Of a stretch of 64,000 nt of DNA, positions 32,742-46,560 are shown one piece after another. The position numbers and the translations under genes are program-made. Every line of letters begins with the position of its first letter. Within the stretch, counting starts at the first letter, position 1. The notes under the pieces are model-generated. The model made no database searches and was not told the origin of the DNA. It saw only the letters and a list, made by a program, of their open reading frames with translations. This stretch comes from Paragordius varius (Eukaryota > Nematomorpha): NCBI GenBank assembly GCA_964247055.1, contig OZ176051.1, positions 8,928,001 to 8,992,000 of the forward strand, written 5' to 3'.

Positions 32742-35700
32742 TTAAAATATTAACGTAAAAAAACTAAAAATTAAAACTTTTAACATATTCTTCCCACCAC
32801 AAGATCGAATTTGTTTCATTAGAGTATCCCTGTTAAATGGCAATGTTTTGGCAGAGTTGTGATTTTGTATGCGAGGCTCACAATTCACATCATTTTTGCA
32901 AAGATCATTTGATTTTTGGCAGTGTATCCCATTTATATTCATAGGAATGTTTGACCCACCTGACATGATTTCCTTTAAATTATAGAATGAATTTAGTTTT
33001 GGTGCAATTGGAGGTGATTTTGTTGGAGTTATTTTATTATCAGAGGGCGGTGTTATACAGTCAGATGAAGGATTATCAATTTTATTACTATTGCAATTTA
33101 ACAATTTTTCTAGCATTTTACGATTTTCAATGAATTGGCTTCCTTGAGGTTTTTCTATTTCCACACTTTTACTATTATCTAAATGTTATAATATTAATGG
33201 CGTAAAATATGGAATGTTTTTTTTAGATATTTCGACATTAAAAAAAGTTACATTAAATATTCATATAATTAATTTTACTTATTTTTAAATGGCTTCGCAA
33301 AAATATTTAACAAAACGAATATCTCATTTATTGGATAAAAAACATCAAATAAAATGAATAGCCGTAATCGTGAAAAAATTAAAAGCTTAACTAACACCAA
33401 GATTTGCCCAAAAAATGTTTAAAAATACAACCTTTCCGGTATTTTCCGTATATCGGCGATTCTATGTTACAACCAATTCCGAAAATAAAAAACTATATTT
33501 TATTAGTCTTAAATGAATACTAAACTTTATGTGCCAAATAAAGGTATGAAGAATTTTAATATACTATATGTGTTTTTTTTTAATGAAAGTCCTCCTTTTT
33601 TCTTAAAATGGTAAAAGTCTCAACGTGCTAAAAAATTAATTGCTATTTGGTTAACTATATATAATATTTAAAAAAGTCGTTACCCACAATATTTCTATCC
33701 AATTCTCTAAAAGTGTTAACTGTACTGCTGTTATGAGGTTTATGATTAATATCTTTATCAAAAGTTATATCATCGTTATCGCTACTGGTCCCACTCCGTG
33801 AATCAAAACCCGGTGAGCAATGTGCATAAATGTTTTGAAGTTTGGATGCCATACTGCTTTGAAAACTTGGGCTCTCATAGGGTAATTGCGCAGATTTTAT
33901 GGATGTGTTAACAATTGTTGCATGTTTAATATGAGTTATAGGAGTCGAATTATTATTGCAATTTATAGGGTTTTTATTCGAAGTAGTTTTTATGGTTACG
34001 ATATGTAAGTGGGAATGTTTTGTTCTATCAGATTCATCAAGTGTTAAATCATTGAACGTTGAACAGGTAATTTTCTCATTCCCAAAGTTAACATTGTTGT
34101 CCGATGTTATATTTTCCAAATATTTTTCATTTGTATTTTCTGGATTGTTACTGCACGTTTTATCTGAAGTTATGTTCACACAAATATTTTGTTTAACCGG
34201 AGAAGTAATGACTAGATTAGATTGAGCGGCGTTGCCATGCGTTTCTATATTTGATTCCGCTAAAACATTATTTGTAGTGTTACATTTACAAGGGTTCTCA
34301 TGAGTTGGCAGTGATTTGCATTCACTTATTTTTGCTGGCAAATTTTTGCTAAAATCATTAAGTTTTATGGTTGTTTCTATTTTATCAGATACACGTTCTT
34401 CTACCATTTTCACATTTGATATAGTTTTAGACAACGATGCATTTTGTGCATTAGATTTCGATTTGGTCCCAAGAGATTTACATTTTTCCTTTTTTATATT
34501 TTGGGTAGGATCGGGACACGATACATCCTTTTCCATATTATTGTTATTAACATTAGAAAATTTACTGTGATTTGATGAACGAAATAACGTTGTAAGCGTC
34601 CATGGCCTTTCTTTTTCCTTATCTAATATTGACGGTTTAGTATCTGCCGAAGGGTCCTCCTCTGATTTTCTTGATTTTATGCTGGATGGTTTGCTTTCTT
34701 GCTTGGGAATATCATTTCTAATTAATATTATATATTTACAGTTACAAAAAGCAATGTAGCAATATATATATGTGTATTACTTGCATTTGAGGATTATATC
34801 GCTACAATCTGATGTGCGAAATTTGTAAACTTTATTATGATGGCTATCATTTTTATTGAATATGTCACTATGTTGGACTCTCAAATTTGGTGGTAATTTG
34901 TTTTTATGCTTGTCTAATTCTCTTATATTTTTTATAAAAATCGGAATTTCATTTGATTTTAGCGCATGTATATCCATCGATGATTTGGTTTTGGGCGAAA
35001 GTGAAGTTGTTAATTCACTGTTTTTTGCATCAGAATTTTTTTTAGAGAATTCTGCATTACGGTGTGAATTTTCACACATGATTTTGGTGTTGGCATCTAT
35101 TTGGATATTTATAGTAATAAAATAATATCATATCCATGTTTATTTATAACAAATTGTTAAATAATTTAATTTTATCGATTTTACCTCCACCTATGTTCAC
35201 ATATTTATACAAAGCATTTGCTTAATTTACTCTTATTTCATTGACATATTCTATTTAAAATATATGTAGTCCAATCAAAAGAGAATCCAAAATAAATGCT
35301 ATTTAAAGGCTATCTTATCTAAAAATTATACAATATAAAGCGGAAGCTGTATACACTGTCCTGATAAATCGATAAATTTGTATAAATATTATGAGTGGTG
35401 TTACGTTTTTTTGTAAGTTATGATTATTTTTTGGCAAATAAATATATTTCAAATTAAGGTGTCTAGCATGAAAATTGGAAGGTTTTTGAATCAAGGAACA
35501 TTTAAACTTTTATTCAGGTTACGATCTAACATACATTAAACCATACATTGATATATATAAATATACTGCAAAAAAGAGAGTAATTTTTTTAAAAATTTTC
35601 ATGAGATAAGCTTATGACCAGCGACATTTGCCGTAAAAATTTTAATTTGTTCGATCTAGTTCTTAAAATATTAAGAGATAATCGAAATCGGGCAAAAAGT

Positions 35701-38700
35701 GAAAATTAAGGATAATTCAAAAAATAATGATAAAAGTTAAGGTATTATGGTTTATTATCCTTTTAGGAGATATTTTCAATTTATAAATAGCCTAAAATCA
35801 TATAGTTAGGGAGTCTATATAATCTCAGTTCAAAAGATGGGGTTTTTCTTTTAACACACTAAAAAGACAAAAAAATTTTTATGAAACTATATAAAATATT
35901 GTTTAATTACTTAATAGCTAAACTCACTATTAAAATTTTAACATTCTTATTTTATTTAGTAAAAAAACTTATATATAAAAAAAACTGTTTTTTATTTTTT
36001 CATTTTTTTGTGATCTGGTTTATGAATGTATAAAAAATTTATCCCGTTTTATTTTGGAATCTTATATAAGTGGGAATTTTGAAGTATATAATTAATGCAA
36101 AATAGGATTTAAAAGTAGCGGTATATTTCCCAACAATCCTTACGAATCCCTGTAAAAAGTTTGTTTTAACACAAATTCTTATTTTTACTGGGATATGTAC
36201 GAATTTATGGTTGTTCCACTACATGTAAATTTTATTTTGTATTAATTTATATACTTTATGATTCCCGCTCATGTGAAATTCCAATAAAACAGTTAATTTT
36301 TTATACCGTCATAAACCAGATGACAAAAAATTGAAAAAATAAAAACAATATTTTTTTTATTTTAATATATGAGTTTTTTATTGAATAAAATATGAATGTT
36401 AAGATTATAATAGTGAGTTTAGCTAGTAAATTATAAAAATTATTTTAATATAGTTTCATAAAAAAATGTCTTTTAGGTGTGTTAAAATAAAAACTTCATC
36501 TTTTGAACTGACATTTTATAGAAACCATAACTATATGATTTTAAGCTATTTATAAATTTAAAATATCTCCTAAAATGATAATAAACCATAATATCTCATC
36601 TTTTATCATTATTTTTGAATTTATCTTTTATTATCCATACTCACTTTTTGTCCGATTTCGATTTTCTCTCAATATTTCAAAAAGTTGATCGTAACCAATA
36701 ATCATTACGAATAAATACGCTGGTCACAAGCTATCTAAGGAAAAAAAAATATTTTGTTAAAAAAATTTTTGCACACAATATATATATATATATATAGTTG
36801 TATTATAGGGTTTAATTTGTTCTTGCATATAATGTAAAATCATAGCAAGATTTTTTACGAATCGGATCTAGATTAAACTTATTTGGTATCCCATAGGGCT
36901 AATCAAAACTTTGATCTCTATAATATCGAAAAAATTTTATTTAGCTAAACACTACACAATCTATACAAGAATGAACCAATAAAATTTTTACCTTACATCA
37001 ATGAACACACCTACTTTTACTGAAAAACTATAAAGAGATCAAATGTTGACAACAATATAATGATAAGCGTGAAATAATGTAAGACCTTAGATACCATCTT
37101 TACTACAAAACGGTAGAGATGCCCAATAGAGATAACATATTAGCTTCTAGTTAGTGAGACGGTTATCACAGCACCTAAAGTTGGAAGCACGCCAAATACA
37201 AAAGATCCCAAAGAACCGCTCAACAAATAGTATTTCAACTAACCGTTAAACACCGATTGGGCTGGCTCAATGATCCTTAGAAAAATTGTTCGATATTTAT
37301 CCGTGCCACTAATTAAATCCAATGGGCAATAATAAATGATCGCTCGGCTGTGCAAAAATTAAATGAAATTTGATTGGTCATTACAATAGTTATATAGAAA
37401 GTTTTTGTATTTTTTAACAACAATTTTACGTTTCATATATACAAGAAGAAACTATTCGTAGTTTTTGGAAAAAATTATCCCTTAGAAAATCAGGTATTTT
37501 ATGAGCTTCTTAATATGCATATTTGCTAAAATATTGCTGTGATATAATAAAAGGTATGACAGGGTTAAAATCTCCATATAGTATTTATTTGCCAAAATCT
37601 TTAACACAAAAAAACATTCCAACCTTTGCAGGGGCTCAATGGGACAATATCTTTTGTTGTATGGCATTCTTTACATGGTTCAGTATATATGGTGTCATAT
37701 CCTTTTCCACCGCAGGGACTTTTTAGCAATCTAAATCCATCGTCATCTTTATGATCTTCACTCTGATCAGCGTGATAAAGGGATGCCGGTGCCGGAGAAA
37801 CAGACAAATCTGTTGTATAAGGGCTAAAGGGACTATCACTAATTACAGAATGAACAGGATCACCTAACAAGGGTATCATAGAAAGATATAATTTTGAATT
37901 TTTGGAATATTAAAATTAATAAGATATTACTTCTCATGTTATCGAACGAACATTCTCTGTCGTCGTCTAAGCATTCATATATATTTTCATGTACGTTTAT
38001 GAGGCTGGTATCTTTTATATCTTCACACAATTCGCCAATGTCATTTTCTTTATCAAACTGTTCCTCCCCTTCCGTATCGGTGACTATAATATTAAAAAAT
38101 TATTCAACAGGGTTAAATCTCAAATTAACAAAATTTATATTAATATATAAAAAAATCAATTAAATTAAATTACCGTTGTGCGATAAGATTTGGGTAATCT
38201 TTCCCTCTAAAGGATCAGGTTTTGGTGGTTTAGGAGCTGAGGCTTTTTTAACTTTCTTTTCGTTACATTTTGATTCAGTTGTTTTATTGATTCCTAGCTC
38301 TAAAATTGCGTATTTTAATTATTTTACCTCTATATTCCAATTTTTTACAAATTACAATATAATTATCACAAATATTAGAAAAAAATGAAAAAATATGAAT
38401 TTCTCCGTACCAGTGTAGCACGGTGATGGACTTTGGGATGAAGATCCCAAATACCCTGATGAGAAAGAGCTATCATCTTCAAAAGATTTCGGCTTTTTGC
38501 ACTCATTAGATGATGTCTTATTATTTATATTTCCAGTACTATTACCAACATATTCTTGGTCGGTCGGACTAGAAACAAAATGTGTTTCTATAGCAGTGCT
38601 GTCTTTGTCATTATTTATAGTAGAGCTTGGTAAAGGGGGAAGCGGTGCTCTCTTTATTTTTGTTTTGGTAAAATTTTCCAACGATGTATTATCGACGGTT

Positions 38701-41700
38701 GCTATTGGTAAATTTAAATTTTCTTCTTTGTTTAATACTTGTTGGTTTGTAATTGATTTCTAAATTCGTAAACGGAAAGTAAGTTTTAGTACCAAAGTAT
38801 ATACCGCAATACCGCCATTACAATACACTTTGCCTTATCTTAGAAATTAATAGTTAAATACATACAGGAGTTCACGTAATATATGAAAATATTCCTTTGA
38901 AATAAAAATTGGATTAATTAATCTTTATTAATATCCCAAATAGTCTCATATTTATAAAACAACCTAAAGTACCTAAAAATATTATATTTTTAAATGTTAA
39001 AAAATGTGTCTGGGTAAAAAAATTATTCTTAAGGAGAGAAATAAATTTAATATGAAAATGACTATTTTATTGGAAATATTAAAGAATATGATTTAAATTC
39101 TCACATCCAAAAAATACCTAGCAAAAAATATCTTATTACTTATGTTTTTAAGATTATGTTATTTTTGGCATTAAATTTTTTCTCAAACCTAATAGCTAAA
39201 GCATATGATTTTATCGATAAAATTATGGTAAAAATATCCTGTTAAATTATCAAAATTTTCGGATTGACTATGAATTTTACATTTTAGATTTTATTATAAC
39301 ATAGGCTTTGTAACTGTATAAAACATAATATAGGTATTGGTAATAGTTATAAAAAAAATATATTTTACTTCTGGATTATGTGGCAATGTTTTGGTTTCGT
39401 TTCCGAAAAAATCTTTATCATGCATTTGATTTGGCCCATTAGAGTTAATAATTGAGTTTTTATGAACTAATTTATGAAATAAAATTAATATTGCATCTTC
39501 AAACAAACAATTAGTATTAAATTTATTACGATGAAGTTGAGAAAGAAGCATGATTTTAACTATAGATTTAACAACCAGAAAAGGCGATCAAAAAATATTT
39601 ATAATATTGAATAATTTTCAATATCTTCAATGAATGCATTTATGTATTTTATATTACAAAAAAGTAGAAGGCAGGCTCCAAGGAAATTGAATATTTACTC
39701 AAAGTTGGCTTTAGCACGTATAAACGGATCAACGACCTTAAATATAGAGAATTTGGGTTGATTATATTTTAGTGAATTTGCAAAAGGTGCCGATACTCTT
39801 CGCAAATATAACTGTATCTGTGTAATAAACAGTGAGCAAGTTCGACGTTGATGCCAGAAGTTTCTGGCGGATTTCCTAGATTCGAGATAAGCGTTTACCG
39901 AAACGCTTATTAACTAGGTGTCTAAAGTTTAAAATAATACAGGTTCGGACTAAATACCATTCTTAATCCCGAGATGTCCACGATTCAGGCTGGTTTTCGG
40001 AAAGGAAGAGGATGCCGAGATATATGCAATATGGGGTGGATACTATAGAAACATTTAAAATATAAAAAAGAACTACACCTGTGCTTTGTCAACTTTTCCA
40101 AAGCCCATCCAACACAATAAACTACAAACATCCAAACAACCGTCGGCTTAGGTCAAGCCTGCGTTTTATGCCCAATTCTTTTTAACGTCTATCTCAAATG
40201 CATAATAAGACATCTGCCAGAAACTTGTGGCATCAACGTCGGAGTTAACTTGCTCACATCTGTTTATTACGCAGATGACACGGTTATATTGCGGCTGAAA
40301 CACCTTATTGCAAATTCTTCAAATTTTTACAATCAAGTGCGAAAAATACGAACTTAAAATTAACTTTACAAACAAAAGTAATTCAAATCAACCCGGCTCA
40401 CAAAATCAATTCAATAATCCCCAGGGATTTGATAGAAACCATTAACAGCAACCCGTTGGCACTATAATAAATAGACAACAATTCTACCCCAGATCGCCAT
40501 TGCAAAATTAGTTACTTTCAAACACAATAAGATTTGGTCACCGCATGATATCAAATTAAAAACCAAAATCAGATTGATCAAGGCAACAGTATTCCCCACA
40601 TTACTATATGTTGTGAAAGCTGTACATTGAAAAAATCGGAGGAACCATTAGTACATTGATTTATGGGTATGGAGGTAACTTCTAAAAACAAAATGGTTAG
40701 ACAAAATACTCAACCCTACTATTTTAAACAGAACTAAGCCCGAAATGCCCCTACTTGGCAGCCTAATGCGCCAAAAACTCTCTTGCTTCGGTTTATGAGT
40801 CCAACTTACTCAAAAAGTCATTGATGCTGAAAGTGAGTGGTGCTCGTAAAAGAGGACAAAAAAGAAATCATTCCATGGATATCCTTGTAACAGACCAAAC
40901 GTCGGCCGAACTAATCGCTAAATCTAATGTAAGCAATTAGTGGAGAAGATATATTTTCGATGTGGCAGTTAGTCAGAATCGACCTTACCACCACCAACAA
41001 CAACATATTTTAGTGCATACAAGATTCTATTTAACATGTTTAATAAATTGATAATTTTGGTACACCTACGGAAATCATTATTTATAGTAACTTCATTTCA
41101 TCTGGCGGTTTAATCGGTATAAGCAAAAAGCAAAAATTGTTTATAAAAACAGGGTGGCTTTGCGTTAAATTTAACGGTTAGGAGCTTTGGATGCCGATAA
41201 ATAACAAGGTTTAAAGCGAAGATACATTATTAGACGATATAATGATAAAATGCAGTATTGTGAATAAAATTAAAATATAGAGCTATGCCATTTTTAAAAT
41301 TTATTTTAATATTGTAATTATAATGCGGGTTTTGTCTTTATTTAAAAAGATTAGCCCATTACAGATGAAATTTAATTTGAATCCAACATGATTTATAAAT
41401 GCCGTTTAAAAATCGTAAATAATTTGAAGTAGAAGGGAGTGTAAAATGAAGTTAGGATTAAATTGGAGTTACGTTAATGTTTGATCAGTAAGTATGGTTA
41501 GAGCTATGACAAAGACAGTGTAATATATTGAGCCATTATTTAAAAATATGCACCTAAAAGAACCTATATTTTAAGAAATCGAAGGTAGAAAATCATAAGA
41601 ACTATACATATAGACAGGGGTGGCCAGTATGCAACCTAGAAAAATTTGGATCCATAAGGAAAAGCTTAGTATAATTGATACTCCTTAAATAATTTTAGTA

Positions 41701-44156
41701 GGTCTACCTAATTGGCAAAAACCAGTAAAAATTGCTAATTGTGTTTGATTTTTTCCGTCTAACGTTTTAAACCAAATAAATTATTTATGTATGCCCTAAT
41801 CACTTTCAAGTGCGGCCCGCGATGCCATTTGTTTTGCCCTGATCTAGACAAAAATTAATATACGAGACAAAATAAAATTTCAAGTACAGAGTGATCAAAG
41901 ATTAACACATAATAGTGTTTAAGCAACAACTTAACCAACGGATTTAAAACTCCTAATCTTCAAATTTATTAAATAACCTGAATACATGATGACTTAAAAT
42001 AATAACATTTCAAATGTATCGCAGAATATAAAAGAGTGAATAAAAAACAAACTTAACGCGATAAACATATTATATAATTTGATTTTAGCATTAAAATCAA
42101 AAATAAATTAATTGAGATTTGACAACGCCATTATTTAATTCACAAGTAATAAATTATCAAAATGTTTTGAGTAAATTGTTAAATCATAAATTTGTCTCAA
42201 TGCTTTTAATGCTTCAATGCTTGATTATTCCCCAACCCCTAATACATTACAACAAAATATTTAACTAACATAATTAGGTTTAAAAAAATATTTATTGATC
42301 CTTAGTATATTAAATTTTGTAAGATTTATACCCAGAGGATTTGGTGTATCATCAACACTCTTATTTTGTGAATCCGAGCGCAATAGAAGATAGAGTTCGG
42401 TACATAGATTATAATCCCTCATCGATTTATCCAAATCGAGCACAGGACTACTAACATTATTTTCAATGCTAGAATACTTGTTGTCATCAGACGACATGTT
42501 AAAATTAACAGTGCTGACAAAACAACATTGATGCGGTTTACAAATTTGAGATTCTTGACACACGCGTTTGCGGATACAATGTAAGGGTTCATCTAAACTG
42601 GCTCTAACAACGTACTTTTTGCCAAGGCTGAGAGGGAGTATACTTATCAAAACTCGCTGTGTAACCTAGTTGGTATGTATGCAACAATTCCATATATAAA
42701 ACTACCAAACTTTTTATTTCAAAACCGTTTTGTAATCCAAATTTTTTTTATTAACTATTTATCGATATATACCCCTGGTAATTTATTTTTAATATTGTAC
42801 TTAATTGAATAACAAAGTGTTTTCAATTTTTAAAATAAATATTAATTTTGGTGGCTTATTCTATCAAAAAATTAGGATATTTGTAATTTAAAAACAGAAA
42901 TCACAACCATTTAAAAACAATGGATTCGGAATCGAACCAAATTTTTCCGCGAAAAATCAGTTAGATCTAGAACTTTTTTCTTAATAAAAATCGGGTACCA
43001 TTTTGTCTGTACTTTTTAAAATATATAAGGAAAATGTTTTTCATCAAATTTTTGATAAATAACACTATAGTTATCTATTTTCATAATTAAATCTTAGATG
43101 TAATTTGAAGAATTTCAATTGCATTAAATATGAAATAAAGGTGTTAGTTAATATTAAATATTGTATTAAATGTTAACAAAAGCTTTTTGACTTTTTAATT
43201 ATCATTAAATTATTGTTATAATAAACATTGGAATTATATTACATTGCTCTTATCGTAAAACTCATAAACCTACTTTTTCGAGACTGAATGCGTTTTTAAT
43301 CCATGTTTTTTTTAATACTTTTGAATAATGCAAATAAAACTATATTAAAAATTATCCAAAGTTGACATTTTTAGAGCAGAAAAGTCAAAAATTAAGAGAT
43401 GCAAAAATTAAAAAATATCTCATTTTGTGATTTCAAACAATTTCTCAGAGTTGCTAATTACTAGTTTAATGTTAATGGTGTTGACAAATAAATTATGTAT
43501 AATTTAAAATTTCATAGCCTTATTGCATGCGTAGTTACCTCAAACGGAATCGAAGAATATGACGTGTTAAATTCGGATATCTTTCGATAAGTCCCATCAT
43601 TAGATTGTGCTACTTTTGACGACATGGATGAAAAGGAATTTATTTTACTGACTTTGCGACCACCACCATTTTCCATTTGAATATTTTTATTTTGAGTTTT
43701 TTCATTGTTCACATCAATAATAATAGCAGGATTACTAGAACGTTCCTTCGTGAAAGAGTTACATTTCAATGAATCAATATAACTCTTTTCTTGTTGACAA
43801 ATGGTCAGTTTATTACTCATAGAGTAATGTCCATTTATTTTTGCATGTCTGACATGGTTTGCATTGTTGTTAGGGTTAAAATCTTGTATGGATTTATTAT
43901 GGGTATATTTATTCTTTTCGACAATCTGTACAAATTCTACCAAAGGAGATTGTGTTGAAGGGGATGAACCGCGAGTTTTTAACATTCCAAGTTTCCAACA
44001 AGGTTTACAACTTTCCAGGGTTCCGTGATGCCCGATAGGAGCTAAAACTGAATAGTTTGTTGCAGGTCCTAACTTGTATCGGGCGCATGTTGCAATCAAA
44101 AAATCCATAATTGGTGTACTAATCATATATATATATATATATATATTGGTGTACTA

Positions 44157-44195
<39 letters not shown>

Positions 44196-44570
44196 ATTGT
44201 TTTTGAGTAATGTTTAATTGTAAATATACAGTTTTTATTGTAATAATTCAAATTTAATATTTCTACAAATATAATTTAATAATGACAAAGTTTTATTTTT
44301 TTCATTGTTTTGGCCCATTATAAGTATCCAGATACCAGATTATCCTAATTTAGTAGGGCAAACCCAATATTGGTCCAATAAAAAAATATTCAGCGCCGTC
44401 ATAAAAACAAGACATTTAAAAAATCGGTCATATTTTTGCACAATTATTAAATAATTAAAATTCTAAAAATATAAGTTTTACTTTTCATCAATGGGAATAT
44501 CCACAAAAGTATCCGTATTTCCATTTGCAAAAGGATGATTTACATGAAATTTTGGTATCAAAATTTTCAT
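32742..44570 (-). CDS. COBL: Cordon-bleu-like (COBL) actin nucleator
   Basis: WH2-domain protein that nucleates or organises actin filaments. Eleven exons, all in phase: 44482-44570, 43539-44118, 42332-42656, 39369-39559, 38411-38759, 38174-38299, 37931-38083, 37624-37863, 34781-35096, 33684-34717 and 32742-33178, giving 1279 aa. The ubiquitin-like Cobl domain is split over exons 1-3: KILIPKF and TDTFVDIPIDE joined to TPIMDFLIATCARYKLGP, then RVLISILPLSLGKKYVVRAS with LDLDKSMRDYNLCTELYLLL. A KRAP-type proline motif follows (KTKIKRAPLPPLPSS). Most of the rest is low-complexity and Ser/Asn-rich. One WH2 motif lies at the C-terminus: FNRDTLMKQIRSCGGKNMLK, then V. Vertebrate COBL has three. An in-frame stop 18 nt upstream supports ATG 44570. 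Introns range from 63 to 2772 nt and hold a foldback, a LINE remnant and a MITE. Confidence 0.88.
35604..36737. mobile_element. Foldback element: 1.1-kb imperfect palindrome in COBL intron 8
   Basis: The left arm (about 35604-36093) and right arm (about 36243-36737) are reverse complements with scattered differences, around a loop of about 150 bp. Outer ends: AGATAAGCTTATGACCAGCG versus the complement AGATAGCTTGTGACCAGCG. Internal landmarks are also mirrored, such as TTCAAAAGATGGGG with CATCTTTTGAACTG, and TGTGATCTGGTTTATG with CATAAACCAGATGACA. No ORF. Long arms with a small loop are typical of foldback or MULE-like non-autonomous DNA elements; superfamily undetermined. Confidence 0.85.
36770..37480. 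other. Rest of COBL intron 8: AT microsatellite and unidentified GC-richer stretch
   Basis: (TA)n at 36779-36796. Bases about 37070-37300 are less AT-rich (for example GGTTATCACAGCACCTAAAG) and resemble a decayed coding repeat, but no family can be named. Confidence 0.3.
39755..41005 (+). mobile_element. Degenerate LINE reverse transcriptase in COBL intron 3
   Basis: Antisense to COBL. Recognisable RT pieces: STIQAGFRKGRGCRDICN (about 39975-40030), LCFVNFSKAHPT (fingers, canonical FVDFSKAFD), GLGQACVLCPILFNVYLKCI, and SVYYADDTVI (about 40262-40290). A tail ends around the basic KVSGARKRGQKRNHSMDILV. Many stops. It differs from the PHD-finger LINE, so this is a second LINE lineage. Confidence 0.78.
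41615..41841. mobile_element. Small hAT-type MITE in COBL intron 3
   Basis: Starts CAGGGGTGGCCAGTATGC and ends GTGCGGCCCGCGATGCCATT then TGTTTTGCCCTG. Such ends are typical of hAT MITEs. Flanks ATATAGAC and ATCTAGAC agree at 7 of 8 positions if a one-base end ambiguity is allowed. About 227 bp, non-coding. Confidence 0.6.
44107..44190. repeat. Local duplication of COBL intron 1 acceptor within (AT)n
   Basis: TTGGTGTACTAATCATATAT occurs at 44111-44130 and again at 44146-44165, each followed by an (AT)n run. On the minus strand this duplicates ATGATTAG|TACACCAA, the 3' splice acceptor of COBL exon 2. Two identical AG acceptors therefore exist 35 nt apart. Confidence 0.85.
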
Positions 44571-46560
44571 TTTCCCCAGATATCGTTATCTTATAATTGG
44601 GATTTCAGTTCTATATAGAATGCAGGCAGCTTCTTTCGAAAATAAAATATGTTTATTTCAACAAAGGTTTGCAAAAAATTGTATTTGAATGAATATATAT
44701 ATTTTTAAGTAATTTGAATATTTTTATACGTTTGTAGGTATAGAATACATTTTTTATACATACCTGTATTTTATTAAGGTGATACCTAAAAATATTTGAA
44801 AGTGAAAACATTATTATACTTTTTTGTTCTTCATGCATAATAATATGTTATGTCTTTTAATGATAAATTAGATACATAAAATAAACTGTTAGGTCGTCTT
44901 CAAAATGTATAAATTTACTCTTAAAAATAAAACAAAAAAACAATCTTCAAATAATAGTTTTGAAAATGAAATTTGAAATGAATTAAAAAATAATTAAATA
45001 TTATTTCTTAAAAAATTAAATTCTCACATTTTAAGATTAAAAGATAAAATCTCTTAACATACACAAAATTTATTTGAATAATATGTAATTACCTTATAAT
45101 TTTGTGTAATTGAAAATTTGAGTATACGATAGTAACGCTTAGAATTATAACATAATATTTAAAAATATTTTTAGCAAAATTTAACCTTACTCAATATTGA
45201 TTTTACATCGATTTTTTATAAGCCACCTGACCAATGTAACACAAATAATATTTCTTAAACGAAATATAAAATTAAAATTAGGTTCATTTTTTGAGAAAAT
45301 AGGTAAAATTAATAATATACTTGGTGCATTTGAGAGAATTAATATTATGGCATATTACACAAAACTTGGAATTTTATTCTCTCAAAAAATAAAATGAATT
45401 AATACAATTATACATACAGATAAATAAATATTTTTATTTAGTGATGTAGCTATATACAGGTAGATAAAATAAATAATAAATATAAATACATACAAGAAAA
45501 GAAAAGAAAAAAAGAAAGCGTGGATAATAACTGTTGTGAAAAACAGAGATTTCGTAAAACAAACATTTAATAATAAAAGTTTTACAATAATTAGGCTAGG
45601 AGAAGTCACATTTTTTCAATATTTGATATTATAACCTTATTAAAAAATATAGTTTTAAAGAAAGTTTAGTTAATTATTGGGTATATCTTACAGTTTTTGA
45701 TTATGGATTTGTGTATGGATGGTTTATAAAAATTTATATGCAAAATTAATGTAAATGTTCTCACATCTATATTCGGCCAAATGTAGACTAACGAACTTAC
45801 ACGTAACAACAAATTTTTGGATAGCTCTCTATCTCTCTCTAAAAAATACTGCAATATGTTTTGCAAAATTTTTTTATCAAGAATGTCCTACTTACTTTCA
45901 GAGAGTAAAATCTGTGTCAATACTATTGTCATTTTAATAGCTATATATAAAGTCTAAACATTTTAGCAAAATAATGGCAAAAATACCAGAATATAAATAT
46001 AATAATTTGCCTTTATACGCGATCTGCACTCCTAATTAATTTATTACGATCTCATAATTTTGGCGAAAAATAGCTTTAAAAACATACTGTTGAGGGGGTT
46101 TAGGGTATAACCAGCACAACAAATTTAAACAATGTTAACAAAAAAATATTTATTCAGCAATGATCTTAGTGTAAAAAAACATGCCCAATTATTGGGTGAA
46201 ATACGCAAAAAAGTTTTATTATCGACATCAGGTATATAAATAATAAAAAAATCTTTATAATTTTATCCTTATGTAGTAAAGAGGTTTGACTTACATACAT
46301 TTGTAAAATTCCTATATATAATGCATAACCTGTGATGCAGTTGATCACTGTGATGAGTGTAATTTGTCCTTATGGAGTAGGTATATATGGCTTACTCACA
46401 ATTGGATTGGAGCCTGCGAAGCCGCTATTTGAAAAAAGAGACTCAACAAAATTGTGATCTATATATGTGGATTATTTTGAATCATTTTTTAATATCATAT
46501 CATAGGATTTTCAAACGGTGTTTCATGGAATCTTCACAACTGTGCATTTATACTAATAAA
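44571..46560. other. Non-coding DNA upstream of COBL
   Basis: AT-rich, no recognised gene or element. COBL promoter sequences should lie near 44571-45000, but no motif is identifiable. Confidence 0.35.
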
